A stretch of DNA of 10,367 bases from an uncultured Eubacteriales bacterium (GTDB taxonomy: Bacteria; Bacillota; Clostridia; Oscillospirales; Acutalibacteraceae): assembly GCA_934476025.1 (NCBI GenBank), contig CAKSNI010000022.1:1-10367 (forward strand). The letters are read 5' to 3'. Shown piece after piece: positions 1-7,061 of this stretch (positions are counted from its first letter, which is position 1; every line of letters starts with the position of its first letter). The translations under genes were made by a program, and so were the position numbers. The notes beneath the pieces are model-generated. The model had not been told where the DNA came from and made no database searches. It was given only the letters and a program-made list of their open reading frames with translations.

Positions 1-849
1 CCCTTCGGCTGCACCGATATTGTTACCGATTTAGAGGAATTGGCCAACCGGGATGATCTGGACGCTGTATACATCGCCTCTCCCAATTCCCTGCATTACG
101 AACAGGCAATGACCCTGGTGCAGCACAAAAAGCATCTCTTGATCGAAAAGCCGGCCGTCATTCACGAGGAGGATTATTTCCGCCTTCGCCAGGCAGCCGA
201 AGAAAACGGAGTTGTCCTGATGGAGGCCCTTATCGGAATGCACCTTCCGGCTCGGAAAATTCTGAAAGAAGCCATTGAAAACATCGGCCGGATTCACACA
301 GCCCGCTTTGAGTTCTGTCAGCTTTCCTCCAAATACCGGGATTACCTGCTCGGAGAAAACCCCAACATCTTCAATCCCCGTTTTCAGGCCGGCTCCTTGA
401 TGGACCTCGGAATCTACTGCGTATACCCGGCTTTGCATCTGTTCGGCATTCCCGCCGGCATTTCCACCCGGGCCTGTTTGCTGGATTCCGGAATCGATGC
501 CAGTGTTACTTCCATTTTTGATTACTCAGACCGCCTGGTGACACTGATGGCTTCCAAAACCGCGCAAAGCGAACTGCCCAGTGAAATTTTGGGCGACCGC
601 GGCAGCATTCAAATCGGCCACATTTCCCGAATGGATCACATCACCCTGACCGATCAAAACGGCCACTGTGAAGAACTGGTCGGTGAGATGAGCAAAGAAG
701 AGCAAATGAAGCATGAACTGCTCGACTTTTTCCGTTATATTACTCAGCCTGAACAAAGCCGGGAGGAATATCAATCCATGCTTAATCTGTCCCTGCACGT
801 CTGCTCGGTAATGGAAACCATGCGAATGCAGGCCGGCCTTCCCTTCTGA
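1..849 (+). CDS. Gfo/Idh/MocA family NAD(P)-dependent oxidoreductase (5' end missing)
   Basis: The reading frame is open from the first base and ends at TGA 847-849, giving 282 visible residues. Family members are usually about 320-340 residues, so roughly 40-55 N-terminal residues, including the Rossmann GxGxxG loop, lie outside the window. The rest of the NAD(P)-binding domain is visible: a DAVYIASPNSLH strand/loop and the family signature EKP (visible residues 49-51), whose lysine is the usual cofactor/catalytic contact. The C-terminal substrate domain contains SLMDLGIYCV, matching the conserved D-x-G-x-[HY] segment; here the position is Tyr, as in some sugar or dihydrodiol dehydrogenase-like members. 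Members oxidise or reduce sugars, inositols or related polyols in the cytoplasm; the substrate cannot be told here. This is the only plus-strand gene and is convergent with its neighbour. A TTG at 40 is an internal leucine, not the start. Confidence 0.9.
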   Translation, partial: PFGCTDIVTDLEELANRDDLDAVYIASPNSLHYEQAMTLVQHKKHLLIEKPAVIHEEDYFRLRQAAEENGVVLMEALIGMHLPARKILKEAIENIGRIHTARFEFCQLSSKYRDYLLGENPNIFNPRFQAGSLMDLGIYCVYPALHLFGIPAGISTRACLLDSGIDASVTSIFDYSDRLVTLMASKTAQSELPSEILGDRGSIQIGHISRMDHITLTDQNGHCEELVGEMSKEEQMKHELLDFFRYITQPEQSREEYQSMLNLSLHVCSVMETMRMQAGLPF

Positions 850-862
850 TTTTTTGAGAGAG

Positions 863-899
863 AAAAGCCCGTAAAACCAATCGGTTTTACGGGCTTTTT
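863..899. terminator. Bidirectional rho-independent terminator between convergent genes
   Basis: A perfect 16-bp inverted repeat, 863-878 against 883-898, encloses a 4-nt AATC loop. The A-rich left arm and T-rich right arm give a U tract on either strand: TTTTT at 895-899 for plus-strand transcripts, and TTTTCTCTCTC beyond 866 for minus-strand transcripts. It sits between the stop of the oxidoreductase (849) and the stop of the M20 peptidase (911), so it can end both transcripts. Confidence 0.9.
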
Positions 900-910
900 C
901 GGCAGCTGCC

Positions 911-2350
911 TTATTTTTCGGCACGAATCAAATTCTCATAGAAACGAACCGCGCCGGGCAGACAATCATATTCGATATTTTCATTCAGGCCGTGCATTCC
1001 CTTCATCTGTTCCGGTTTAAAAATCACCGGAGCAAAGCGAATGCAGTTGCGGCAAATCGGCTGATAAAACTGTGCGTCGGTGGCTCCGGTCATCACATAC
1101 GGACTGCTGGCCAGGCCGGGGAAGGTTTCGGCGATTACCTTTTCCACGGTTTGATAACCGGATCCGTGAATATCTACCGGTTCGGTATAATCATTGGCGT
1201 GCAAAACCTCCATGGTCAGCCCGTATTTTTCGCCCAGTTTCCGGATGATCTCCAGACTTTCCTTTTCTCCCTGATGCGGAATGAACCGCATATTGGCGGA
1301 AACGGTCGCTTCCTGCGGAATTACATTGCAGGCCTCGGAACCCGATTGCATGGTGAAGGCAATGGTGGTTCTCAGCATGGCACCGGCCTGAGAACTGACA
1401 GCCGGCAAAACCGCCTTTAAAAGCGGACGGAAGAGCCAAATGTTGGAAAACAGCAGCTTCAGACCAAAAGGCGCATAAGGCGCCAGCGTTTTGAACATAG
1501 CCGCCACCTGAGGCGACAGTTTTTTTCGGAAGGGATTGTGTTTCTCGACACGGTTCACAAAAGCTGCCAATCGGGCGATCGGGGTATTTTTTCCGGGAGC
1601 ACTGGCATGACCGCCGGTGCTCCGGGCCGTAAAGCGAACATCCGCTTTTCCCTTTTCAAAAATTCCCACCATGGCATAGCATCCGTGAATGCCGCCGATC
1701 GGTTCTTCAATAATGCCGCCGCCCTCATCACAAAGCAGATACAGTTCTACGCCGCGTTTTTGCAGTTCCTTTACGATTTTGGGAGCGCCGTCCCCGGCCC
1801 ATTCCTCGGTACAGGACGAAGCCAGATACACATCCTGAGGAGGAACAAAGCCTTCGCGAAGAAGCCGCTCGGTGGCTTCAAAAAAAGCCATCACCGAGCA
1901 CTTGGTATCCGCTGCGCCCCGGCCCCAAACCTTACCATCGGCGATTTCTCCCGAAAACGGCGGATATTTCCACTCCCCGTCCGCCGGAACCACATCCTGA
2001 TGGCTCATCAGCAAAATCGGTTTTTCGCTGCTTTTTCCTTTCCAATAATACAGCAGGTTCCCGTCAATTTCCGTGCGTTCCAGTTTTTCGTGAACCAGCG
2101 GAAACAGTTCCTGCAGGGTTTCGTGGAACCGGCGAAATTTTTCCGTTTCCGGTACCCCTGGGTGAGAGGTGGTGTCTACCTGAATCATCGCCGAAAGTTT
2201 TTTGGCCAACGCAAGAGCTTCCTCTTCCGATTCCTTCGGCCGGTAGGACGAGGTTTTGCCCGGAATCAGCAGGGTGCGGATCACGGCAATCAGCAAGAGA
2301 AACAGCAGCAGACCAATAAGTCCTGCCAGAACCAACAATGCAATTTTCAT
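911..2350 (-). CDS. Membrane-anchored M20 family metallopeptidase (carboxypeptidase S / PM20D1-like)
   Basis: The 479-residue product has a hydrophobic N-terminal segment (about 4-24) followed by an M20 di-zinc hydrolase. Expected ligands are present: H117 with supporting D119 in SHQDVV, bridging D148 in GRGAADTK, catalytic E182 and ligand E183 in CTEEWAGDG, D208 in LLCDEGG, and H453 in MHGLNEN. Residues around 235-390 are the lid/dimerisation domain (TGGHASAPG). Length, N-terminal anchor and the W-x-x-PPFSG stretch fit the Gly-Xaa carboxypeptidase / N-acyl amino acid hydrolase branch rather than PepT or DapE. It should cleave a small peptide or N-acyl amino acid; the substrate is unknown. 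Flanking charges (K2 before, R25, K32, R37 after) leave the anchor's orientation open. The ATG overlaps the upstream stop in ATGA, and AGGGGGA lies about 7 nt upstream, suggesting coupled translation as last gene of the DUF5058 operon. Confidence 0.9.
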   Translation of the reverse strand: MKIALLVLAGLIGLLLFLLLIAVIRTLLIPGKTSSYRPKESEEEALALAKKLSAMIQVDTTSHPGVPETEKFRRFHETLQELFPLVHEKLERTEIDGNLLYYWKGKSSEKPILLMSHQDVVPADGEWKYPPFSGEIADGKVWGRGAADTKCSVMAFFEATERLLREGFVPPQDVYLASSCTEEWAGDGAPKIVKELQKRGVELYLLCDEGGGIIEEPIGGIHGCYAMVGIFEKGKADVRFTARSTGGHASAPGKNTPIARLAAFVNRVEKHNPFRKKLSPQVAAMFKTLAPYAPFGLKLLFSNIWLFRPLLKAVLPAVSSQAGAMLRTTIAFTMQSGSEACNVIPQEATVSANMRFIPHQGEKESLEIIRKLGEKYGLTMEVLHANDYTEPVDIHGSGYQTVEKVIAETFPGLASSPYVMTGATDAQFYQPICRNCIRFAPVIFKPEQMKGMHGLNENIEYDCLPGAVRFYENLIRAEK

Positions 2351-3033
2351 TTCTTATCCCCCTGTTTCTTCCGATAAAAATAATAAGCAATCCCGATGGC
2401 CATCGCTCCCGAAGGAATAATCATAAAGCTGGTAGAAGAAACCAAGGAAGGCACCAGCATAAACAAAAGGCTCATAACCACCAGCGGAATCAGCGCGATT
2501 TTCATGTTTTTCCGGTAATATTTATAGGCCATTGCGCCAAACAAGGCCGGTACTACATTGTCAAAGGCTGGGGTAAGAGCCGGGTTCGAAAGAAGCGGCC
2601 GAAGCGGTGTGAGAGCTGCCACGCCGACAGCCAGCACCAAAATCGTTACCAGGGAAGAAGTGGCGATTGAAAGAGTGGAAATGATTTCGTTTTCACGGGT
2701 TCCGGACTTAGCGCCAACCATATCCCGGGCATTGACGGCACAGGGAATTTTCATATTGATCAGATTGCCGGTAATAAAAGCCAGATATCCCCCGCCCGAT
2801 CCGAGCATCGGGGTATAAACCAAAAATTCCGCTACGCTGCTGATCATCCAAATCAAACCGACTGAAAAGAATCCCTTTCCGGCGGCCGCCAGATCCGGGT
2901 ACGCCCCCAGATATTTTCCGATTAAAAACGGAGCTCCCACCAGAAGGATCAGCACAATGATACTGGAAATCCGACCGATTCGATGGGTGGCTTTGGCATA
3001 TTTTTCCCAATTCAAATTTTCGTTGTGTTCCAC
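2347..3033 (-). CDS. Polytopic membrane protein paired with DUF5058 protein, function unknown
   Basis: I do not recognise a named family. The 228-residue protein has a hydrophilic N-terminus (1-20), then hydrophobic segments at about 21-43, 53-76, 116-140, 178-198 and 202-220, with shorter weakly hydrophobic stretches near 83-94 and 158-172, so five to seven membrane passes. A glycine-rich loop starting at GSGGGYLAF (78-86) and continuing through TGNLINMKIP is the most motif-like part and could line a substrate path. The tail is basic (RKKQGDKK), suggesting a cytoplasmic C-terminus. The start is GTG at 3033, set by AAGGAGG (3041-3047) 7 nt upstream; that site overlaps the stop codon of the DUF5058 gene. 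The stop overlaps the M20 start by 4 nt. Constant pairing with its neighbours suggests a subunit of a two-component transporter; this is inference. Confidence 0.75.
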   Translation of the reverse strand: MEHNENLNWEKYAKATHRIGRISSIIVLILLVGAPFLIGKYLGAYPDLAAAGKGFFSVGLIWMISSVAEFLVYTPMLGSGGGYLAFITGNLINMKIPCAVNARDMVGAKSGTRENEIISTLSIATSSLVTILVLAVGVAALTPLRPLLSNPALTPAFDNVVPALFGAMAYKYYRKNMKIALIPLVVMSLLFMLVPSLVSSTSFMIIPSGAMAIGIAYYFYRKKQGDKK

Positions 3034-3045
3034 TGGAATTCCTCC

Positions 3046-3795
3046 TTACAGACAACCGACCAAAACAGCCGATGCCATTCCGAGCAGCATACTGGCTGCC
3101 ACGGAAAAATTCTCTACAAAAGCAAATTTCGGTTTCTTCGCTAACCAGATAAAGAAGGCCATCGTAAGCCCCGAAACGCCGACCACCACCAGCGGCGTCC
3201 AGTCGCCGCGAAAGGTGAACAGACCGCCTCCGGAAGTAAAAGACCCAAGATAACTACCGATATAGGCACTGACCAGGCCGATAAACATGGCGGTCATGGC
3301 CGCATCGCCAAAGCCGGGGGTTCCCTCCTTTTTTCCGTTTTGGGTCAGCCGCCCGGTATACTTTTTATTGAAGAACACCGAAAGAACCATGCCCCACATA
3401 ATGCAGATACTCATCAGCAGCGCAATGGTGGCAAACCCGGAAGCCGTCATTTGTTCTCCCGACAGCTTTTCCATGCCCACCTGTTCGGCCGCCGCCTGGG
3501 CCACCTGTGTTTCATAATGCAGCGCCCCGATAACCGAAAGACGCAGCCACGGCCAGGGAATCCCCAAACTGCCGGAAAGAGCGATAACCCCCAAAAGGAT
3601 CCCCACGCTGGGCAGAACCGAAAAGGTGGCACTGGAAACAATGACCCGTTTCATTTCGGTTTCATCCATTCCGATGGCCTTGCCGGCCCGGTAAGCCCGA
3701 ACCATGAACACCACGCACAGCAGTGCAACAAACCCGATGATGCCTCCGCAGATCCAATACATCGGGGCGCTGCTCAACTTATCAAGAATACTCAT
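3046..3795 (-). CDS. DUF5058 family integral membrane protein
   Basis: The 249-residue protein resembles the DUF5058 family from memory of its features: a short N-terminal segment, basic loop after the first helix, a second hydrophobic stretch with PSVGILLGVIAL, then the aromatic W-x-W-x-RLSVIG and YE segment (residues 81-95). Predicted membrane helices lie near 12-33, 53-76, 119-141, 164-186, 200-219 and 226-247, with basic loops (KKYTGR, NGKK, KKPK) probably cytoplasmic. A SGGG loop occurs at 188-191. No catalytic or nucleotide-binding motif is visible. The family function is undescribed as far as I know; a transport role is inferred from topology and from co-transcription with another membrane protein and a peptidase. 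ATG at 3795 has GGGAGG about 11 nt upstream. It is the first gene of its operon, with a promoter about 50 nt ahead. Confidence 0.8.
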   Translation of the reverse strand: MSILDKLSSAPMYWICGGIIGFVALLCVVFMVRAYRAGKAIGMDETEMKRVIVSSATFSVLPSVGILLGVIALSGSLGIPWPWLRLSVIGALHYETQVAQAAAEQVGMEKLSGEQMTASGFATIALLMSICIMWGMVLSVFFNKKYTGRLTQNGKKEGTPGFGDAAMTAMFIGLVSAYIGSYLGSFTSGGGLFTFRGDWTPLVVVGVSGLTMAFFIWLAKKPKFAFVENFSVAASMLLGMASAVLVGCL

Positions 3796-3845
3796 AAAAC
3801 ATAAAACCTCCCTGTTTGCAATAGTTTGATGAAGTCTTTGACTCC

Positions 3846-3874
3846 ATTATAATTCCTTTGGGAGAACTTTTCAA
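3846..3874 (-). promoter_or_regulatory. Sigma-A-type promoter of the DUF5058-M20 operon
   Basis: On the minus strand TTGAAA (3869-3874) is followed by a 17-nt spacer and TATAAT (3846-3851). This is a perfect -10, a 5/6 match at -35 and an optimal spacing. Transcription should start near 3839, giving a leader of about 45 nt before the ATG at 3795, too short for a typical riboswitch. It lies just downstream of the terminator of the infB-truB/ribF operon, so the three-gene operon is an independent unit. Confidence 0.85.
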
Positions 3875-3895
3875 TCCCTATTGCGTGAAAGGAAG

Positions 3896-3954
3896 AAAAA
3901 ACGAATATGCCCCGCCCTTTCGGCCGCAAAATGCCGAAAAGGCGGGGCATATTC
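3896..3954 (-). terminator. Rho-independent terminator of the nusA-infB-truB/ribF operon
   Basis: A perfect 14-bp outer stem (3903-3916 with 3941-3954) is extended inward by a 7-bp stem (3918-3924 with 3933-3939) after one C-A mismatch, with an 8-nt loop. In the minus-strand direction it is followed by G and then six T (3896-3901). The stem starts directly after the TGA of truB-ribF (3955-3957), so little or no 3' UTR precedes it. No comparable T run follows on the plus strand, so it works one way. Confidence 0.92.
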
Positions 3955-5733
3955 TCATATAGGCTCGGATTCTGATTCGGCCAATCGGCAAACCGTTTGA
4001 TAATCGTTTTTGAGAGCTTCCCGAAGTTCCGACAAACCGGAAAAGCGAACCTCCCTACGCAAAAAGCGACAGACCTGCAGAGTTAGTTCCCGGCCGTACA
4101 AATCCCCGGAATAACCGAGAAAATAGGTTTCACTGAGAACAAAATCACTTTCAAAGGTCGGCCGGATTCCGATATTGGTCATACCGACATACGCCTTTCC
4201 GTCAATCTCCGCCCGGGTCATATATACCCCATGGGGCAGCGGAATTTTTTCCTTTGGGTACCGCTGATTAACGGTCGGAAAGCCAATGGTACGCCCCCTT
4301 GCATCACCGTGAATCACGGGAGCCGTAAACGAATACGGTTCGCCGATCAATTCGGCGGCCGCCTCCATTTTCCCTGCCTTCAATTTTTCACGGATCAGAG
4401 AACTGGACACCTTATCTTTGTTTTTGTAAACAGGGGGGATAACAGACAATTCAATTCCTTTGTTTTGGCAAAGTTTTGAAAGCAGCTGAATATTCCCGGA
4501 CGCTCCTTTTCCAAAGGTATAATCATATCCGCAGCAGATCATTGCCGGATGAAACTTTTTCAAAAGGAAGCGAAAAAACTCCTCCGGTGTTTGATCCCGT
4601 ACACTTGGAAAATCCAAAAAATAAACCGAATCAATTCCCTGCTTTTTGAGCTTTTCTTCCTTTTCCGATTCCCCGGTCAACAGAATCGGTTCATCGGAAA
4701 AATAGGCTTTGGGCGGTTTTGAAAAGGCCACCGTCACCGAAGGATAGCCACTGCCCACCACTTTCTGCAATACCGCTTCATGGCCTTTGTGCACCCCGTC
4801 AAAGGTGCCGAGAGCCAGTGCGGTTTGTCGGGAACTTTCGGGTAGCGGCTGAACCGGGCGAAGCAGGCACTGCAGCTTTAATTCCTCCCCGCCGGGGAGA
4901 ATCTCTCCGAGGCCGACACAGCATTCCCCGTATTTTACCCGGAATATTCCGTCGGTTTCGGGAAGGTTCAACCGGCCAACCGCCAGGCCGCCGCCAGTGG
5001 AAAACAGGACCGCCTGCTTGCGGCTGACAAAAACTTCCGGATAGCCGGTCAGCACACATTCTTCCGAACGAATCCAATCGGCAATATTTTCCGGGGTCAG
5101 TTGATCAAGCTCCACACAATCGGCCAGGGTAAAGCCGGCGTTTTCACTGCGGCATAAAGCCGAAAGGGTAGCACCGCAACCAAGTCTTTCCCCAATATCC
5201 CGACAAAGAGAACGGATATAAGTTCCCTTGGAACAGGTCACTCGAATCCGGAAGGTTTCTTTCGAAGAAGACTCCTCCGGAATTCGTTCAATGGAATCAA
5301 TCTCCACCTCGCGCGGCGGAAGTTCGCAGGTTTCCCCACGGCGCGCCCGTTCATACATTCGTACGCCGTCTTTTTTGATGGCCGAATACATCGGCGGAAC
5401 CTGCCGAATTTTTCCGATAAATTCCTTTAAGACCGCATCAATTTCTTTTGGCGTAACCGAAACCGGCTTTTGCGTAATCGTTTTTCCGGTGATATCCAGC
5501 GTATCGGTTTCTTTGCCCAGCGTAATTTCCGCAAGATAGGTTTTCCGGCTGCAAACCACCCGGTCGGCAAGCCCGGTTGCCCGGCCGATCAAAATCGGAA
5601 GAACCCCGGAAGCCATCGGATCCAGGGTTCCGGTATGCCCGACCCGCTTTTCGCCGGTCAGGCGGCGCACGGCGGCAACAGCCGCGAATGATGACATTCC
5701 GCCGGGTTTATTCAGCAGCAGAATTCCCTGCAT
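3955..5733 (-). CDS. truB-ribF: TruB-RibF fusion: tRNA pseudouridine-55 synthase / riboflavin kinase-FAD synthetase
   Basis: One frame of 592 residues joins two normally separate enzymes. Residues 1-285 are TruB, which isomerises U55 in the tRNA T-loop: KPGGMSS start, catalytic Asp38 in GHTGTLDPMASG, KGTYIRSLCRDIG, and a C-terminal PUA-like region (about 234-285). Residues about 287-592 are RibF, which phosphorylates riboflavin to FMN and adenylates FMN to FAD: nucleotidyltransferase motif ALGTFDGVHKGH (306-317), GYDYTFGKGASG (402-413), SSSLIREKL, then kinase motif GRTIGFPTVN (480-489) and ETYFL (535-539). Both halves look full length and intact, with almost no linker. I place the start at ATG 5733, where GGAGG (5740-5744) sits 6 nt upstream and the protein begins as TruB proteins do; an ATG at 5751 would add six residues and swallow that site. 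It overlaps nrnA by 26 nt and is last in the operon. A sequencing error removing a stop cannot be excluded. Confidence 0.9.
   Translation of the reverse strand: MQGILLLNKPGGMSSFAAVAAVRRLTGEKRVGHTGTLDPMASGVLPILIGRATGLADRVVCSRKTYLAEITLGKETDTLDITGKTITQKPVSVTPKEIDAVLKEFIGKIRQVPPMYSAIKKDGVRMYERARRGETCELPPREVEIDSIERIPEESSSKETFRIRVTCSKGTYIRSLCRDIGERLGCGATLSALCRSENAGFTLADCVELDQLTPENIADWIRSEECVLTGYPEVFVSRKQAVLFSTGGGLAVGRLNLPETDGIFRVKYGECCVGLGEILPGGEELKLQCLLRPVQPLPESSRQTALALGTFDGVHKGHEAVLQKVVGSGYPSVTVAFSKPPKAYFSDEPILLTGESEKEEKLKKQGIDSVYFLDFPSVRDQTPEEFFRFLLKKFHPAMICCGYDYTFGKGASGNIQLLSKLCQNKGIELSVIPPVYKNKDKVSSSLIREKLKAGKMEAAAELIGEPYSFTAPVIHGDARGRTIGFPTVNQRYPKEKIPLPHGVYMTRAEIDGKAYVGMTNIGIRPTFESDFVLSETYFLGYSGDLYGRELTLQVCRFLRREVRFSGLSELREALKNDYQTVCRLAESESEPI
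4873..4890 (-). promoter_or_regulatory. Ribosome-binding-site-like sequence at the TruB/RibF junction
   Basis: Inside the fused frame, GGGGAGG (4884-4890) is followed after 8 nt by an in-frame CTG (4873-4875), which falls where a stand-alone RibF would begin: the residues from there read LQCLLRP, resembling the usual MQVIRGL-type start. A TAA (4878-4880) lies between them, one base out of frame. This looks like the former ribF start region; whether it still initiates translation is unknown. Confidence 0.4.
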
Positions 5734-6706
5734 GACATTCCTCCAGAGCATTCCCGATCTGTTCCAGGATTTTTTGGGTAATTTCTTCCAATGAGCCGGT
5801 CATTTGGCAGCCGGCAGCCCCTTTGTGACCGCCTCCACCGAGTTTTTTACAGATTTCGCTGGCATTGAGCGGGTCGTATGTCCGCAGGGAAATCTTATAA
5901 AGATCCGGCCCTTTCTGCTTAATGGAAACCCCGGCCAAAACCCCTTCTACCGAACGGGAAATCACCGCAACACCCTCGAGGTCGCTGTCGGTACAGCCGG
6001 TTTCCGCTTGCATTTGGGTAGTTACGGTCAGCACAATGCAACGGCCGGAAAAATAGAACTTGGCCCCATCCAAAACCATGCGCTCCAATTCCAGCCGGTT
6101 CCGGGATTTGGTATCAAACATCCGGCGGCTGATTTCATCCGCATGAATGGGATAGGTGTACAGATCGGCGGCAATCCGATGGGTTTTGCTGGTGACATTG
6201 GCATATTTAAAGGAGCCGGTATCGGTGGCAATGCCGGTAAATAAAGCCGCCGCCATAAAAACATCCAACGGGATCCGCATCTTTTTGAGCAATTCATAAA
6301 CGCTTTCACAGGAAGCCGAAGCCGCTGCATCCAGATAGGTATTTTCCGCATACAGGGTGTTGGAAACATGATGATCGATACAAAGCACGATGTTTCCTTC
6401 ATAGGATTCCCTGAGTTTGCCAAGCAGCTGCAGGTCCGCAACATCCACGCTGATCACGGTCTTTCCGTCATTTCCATCGCTTTGCGGAATTTTTTCGGTA
6501 AAGAAGCCATATTTATCCGGAATCGGGTCAGGGCACAGAATGCGGCACTTTTTACCGATTTTCCGCAGCCCGGCCGCCAGGGTAAACGCCCCACCCAAAG
6601 TATCCCCATCGGGAGAAGCATGGGTCAAAATCAAATAGTCATCGTGCTTTTTTAAAAAGTGCGCGGTTTGCCCGAGAGTTAAAACACCCGGATTATTCGT
6701 TTTCAT
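5708..6706 (-). CDS. nrnA: NrnA: DHH/DHHA1 nanoRNase and pAp phosphatase
   Basis: The 332-residue product matches the cytosolic DHH phosphoesterases that degrade 2-5 nt RNAs and dephosphorylate 3'-phosphoadenosine 5'-phosphate, using manganese. Motifs in order: HASPDGD (H29, D33, D35), SVDVAD with D88, the DHH triad in CIDHHVSN (111-113), TGIATDTGSF with D162, and the DHHA1 substrate-binding loop GGGGHKGAAG (290-299). Length is close to B. subtilis NrnA (313 residues). I chose ATG 6706, where GGGGA lies 7 nt upstream and the overlap with rbfA is 14 nt; the next upstream ATG (6775) would add 23 residues without family resemblance and overlap rbfA by 83 nt. It sits between rbfA and truB as in many Bacillota, and its end overlaps the truB start by 26 nt. 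Confidence 0.94.
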   Translation of the reverse strand: MKTNNPGVLTLGQTAHFLKKHDDYLILTHASPDGDTLGGAFTLAAGLRKIGKKCRILCPDPIPDKYGFFTEKIPQSDGNDGKTVISVDVADLQLLGKLRESYEGNIVLCIDHHVSNTLYAENTYLDAAASASCESVYELLKKMRIPLDVFMAAALFTGIATDTGSFKYANVTSKTHRIAADLYTYPIHADEISRRMFDTKSRNRLELERMVLDGAKFYFSGRCIVLTVTTQMQAETGCTDSDLEGVAVISRSVEGVLAGVSIKQKGPDLYKISLRTYDPLNASEICKKLGGGGHKGAAGCQMTGSLEEITQKILEQIGNALEECHAGNSAAE

Positions 6707-7061
6707 TCTTTTCCCCGCTTTCGGCAAAACTGTCGATGATTCGCGAAATGTGCGCCCCGAAAGCAATGGAGTCATCGGCTACAAAACGGATTTCCGGCGT
6801 TTTCCGCAGTTTCACACGGTTGGAAAGTTCCCGGCGGATATATCCGCCGGCCGTTTTATTTAAAATTTTCACCGATTCCGCCGTTGCTTCCTCGCCTTCC
6901 ACAGCGCTGACATAAAAGGTAGCATAGGAAAGATCTGAACTAACCGAAACTTTGACAATGCTCAGCATTTTGCTGACCCGCGGGTCTTTGATATCCCGCA
7001 GAATTTCAGACATCGCCAACCGGACATCCGATTCAATTCGATTAATTTTATATCCAGCCAT
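6693..7061 (-). CDS. rbfA: RbfA: 30S ribosome-binding factor
   Basis: The 122-residue protein has the single KH-type fold of RbfA, which binds free 30S subunits and assists 16S rRNA 5'-end maturation and late assembly. Recognisable segments are the N-terminal helix with EILRDIKDPRV (20-30), the strand VKVSVSSDLSYATFYVS (37-53) and RKTPEIRFVADDSI near 87-100. Length is normal for the family. ATG at 7061 shares its A with the infB stop TAA (a TAATG junction), and GAGGAG about 11 nt upstream provides the ribosome binding site. The C-terminal acidic tail (GEKNENE) overlaps the nrnA start by 14 nt. Confidence 0.96.
   Translation of the reverse strand: MAGYKINRIESDVRLAMSEILRDIKDPRVSKMLSIVKVSVSSDLSYATFYVSAVEGEEATAESVKILNKTAGGYIRRELSNRVKLRKTPEIRFVADDSIAFGAHISRIIDSFAESGEKNENE

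Noticed and set aside
1538..2377. A 279-codon open frame on the plus strand
   Set aside because: It is antisense to the M20 peptidase, lacks a ribosome binding site, and its product has no recognisable domain.
3287..3804. Two plus-strand open frames opposite the DUF5058 gene
   Set aside because: They are shadows of a membrane protein gene with a good promoter and ribosome binding site on the minus strand; neither has coding evidence of its own.
3796..3895. Possible riboswitch or leader RNA before the DUF5058 operon, or an FMN riboswitch linked to ribF
   Set aside because: The leader from the predicted start is only about 45 nt with no strong hairpin, and RibF is internal to an operon with no leader in this window.
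5734..5751. Upstream ATG start for truB-ribF
   Set aside because: It would place the GGAGG site inside the gene and add six residues before the conserved TruB start; ATG 5733 has ideal spacing to that site.
6707..6775. Upstream ATG start for nrnA
   Set aside because: The 23 extra residues have no NrnA resemblance and would overlap rbfA by 83 nt; ATG 6706 fits length and spacing.
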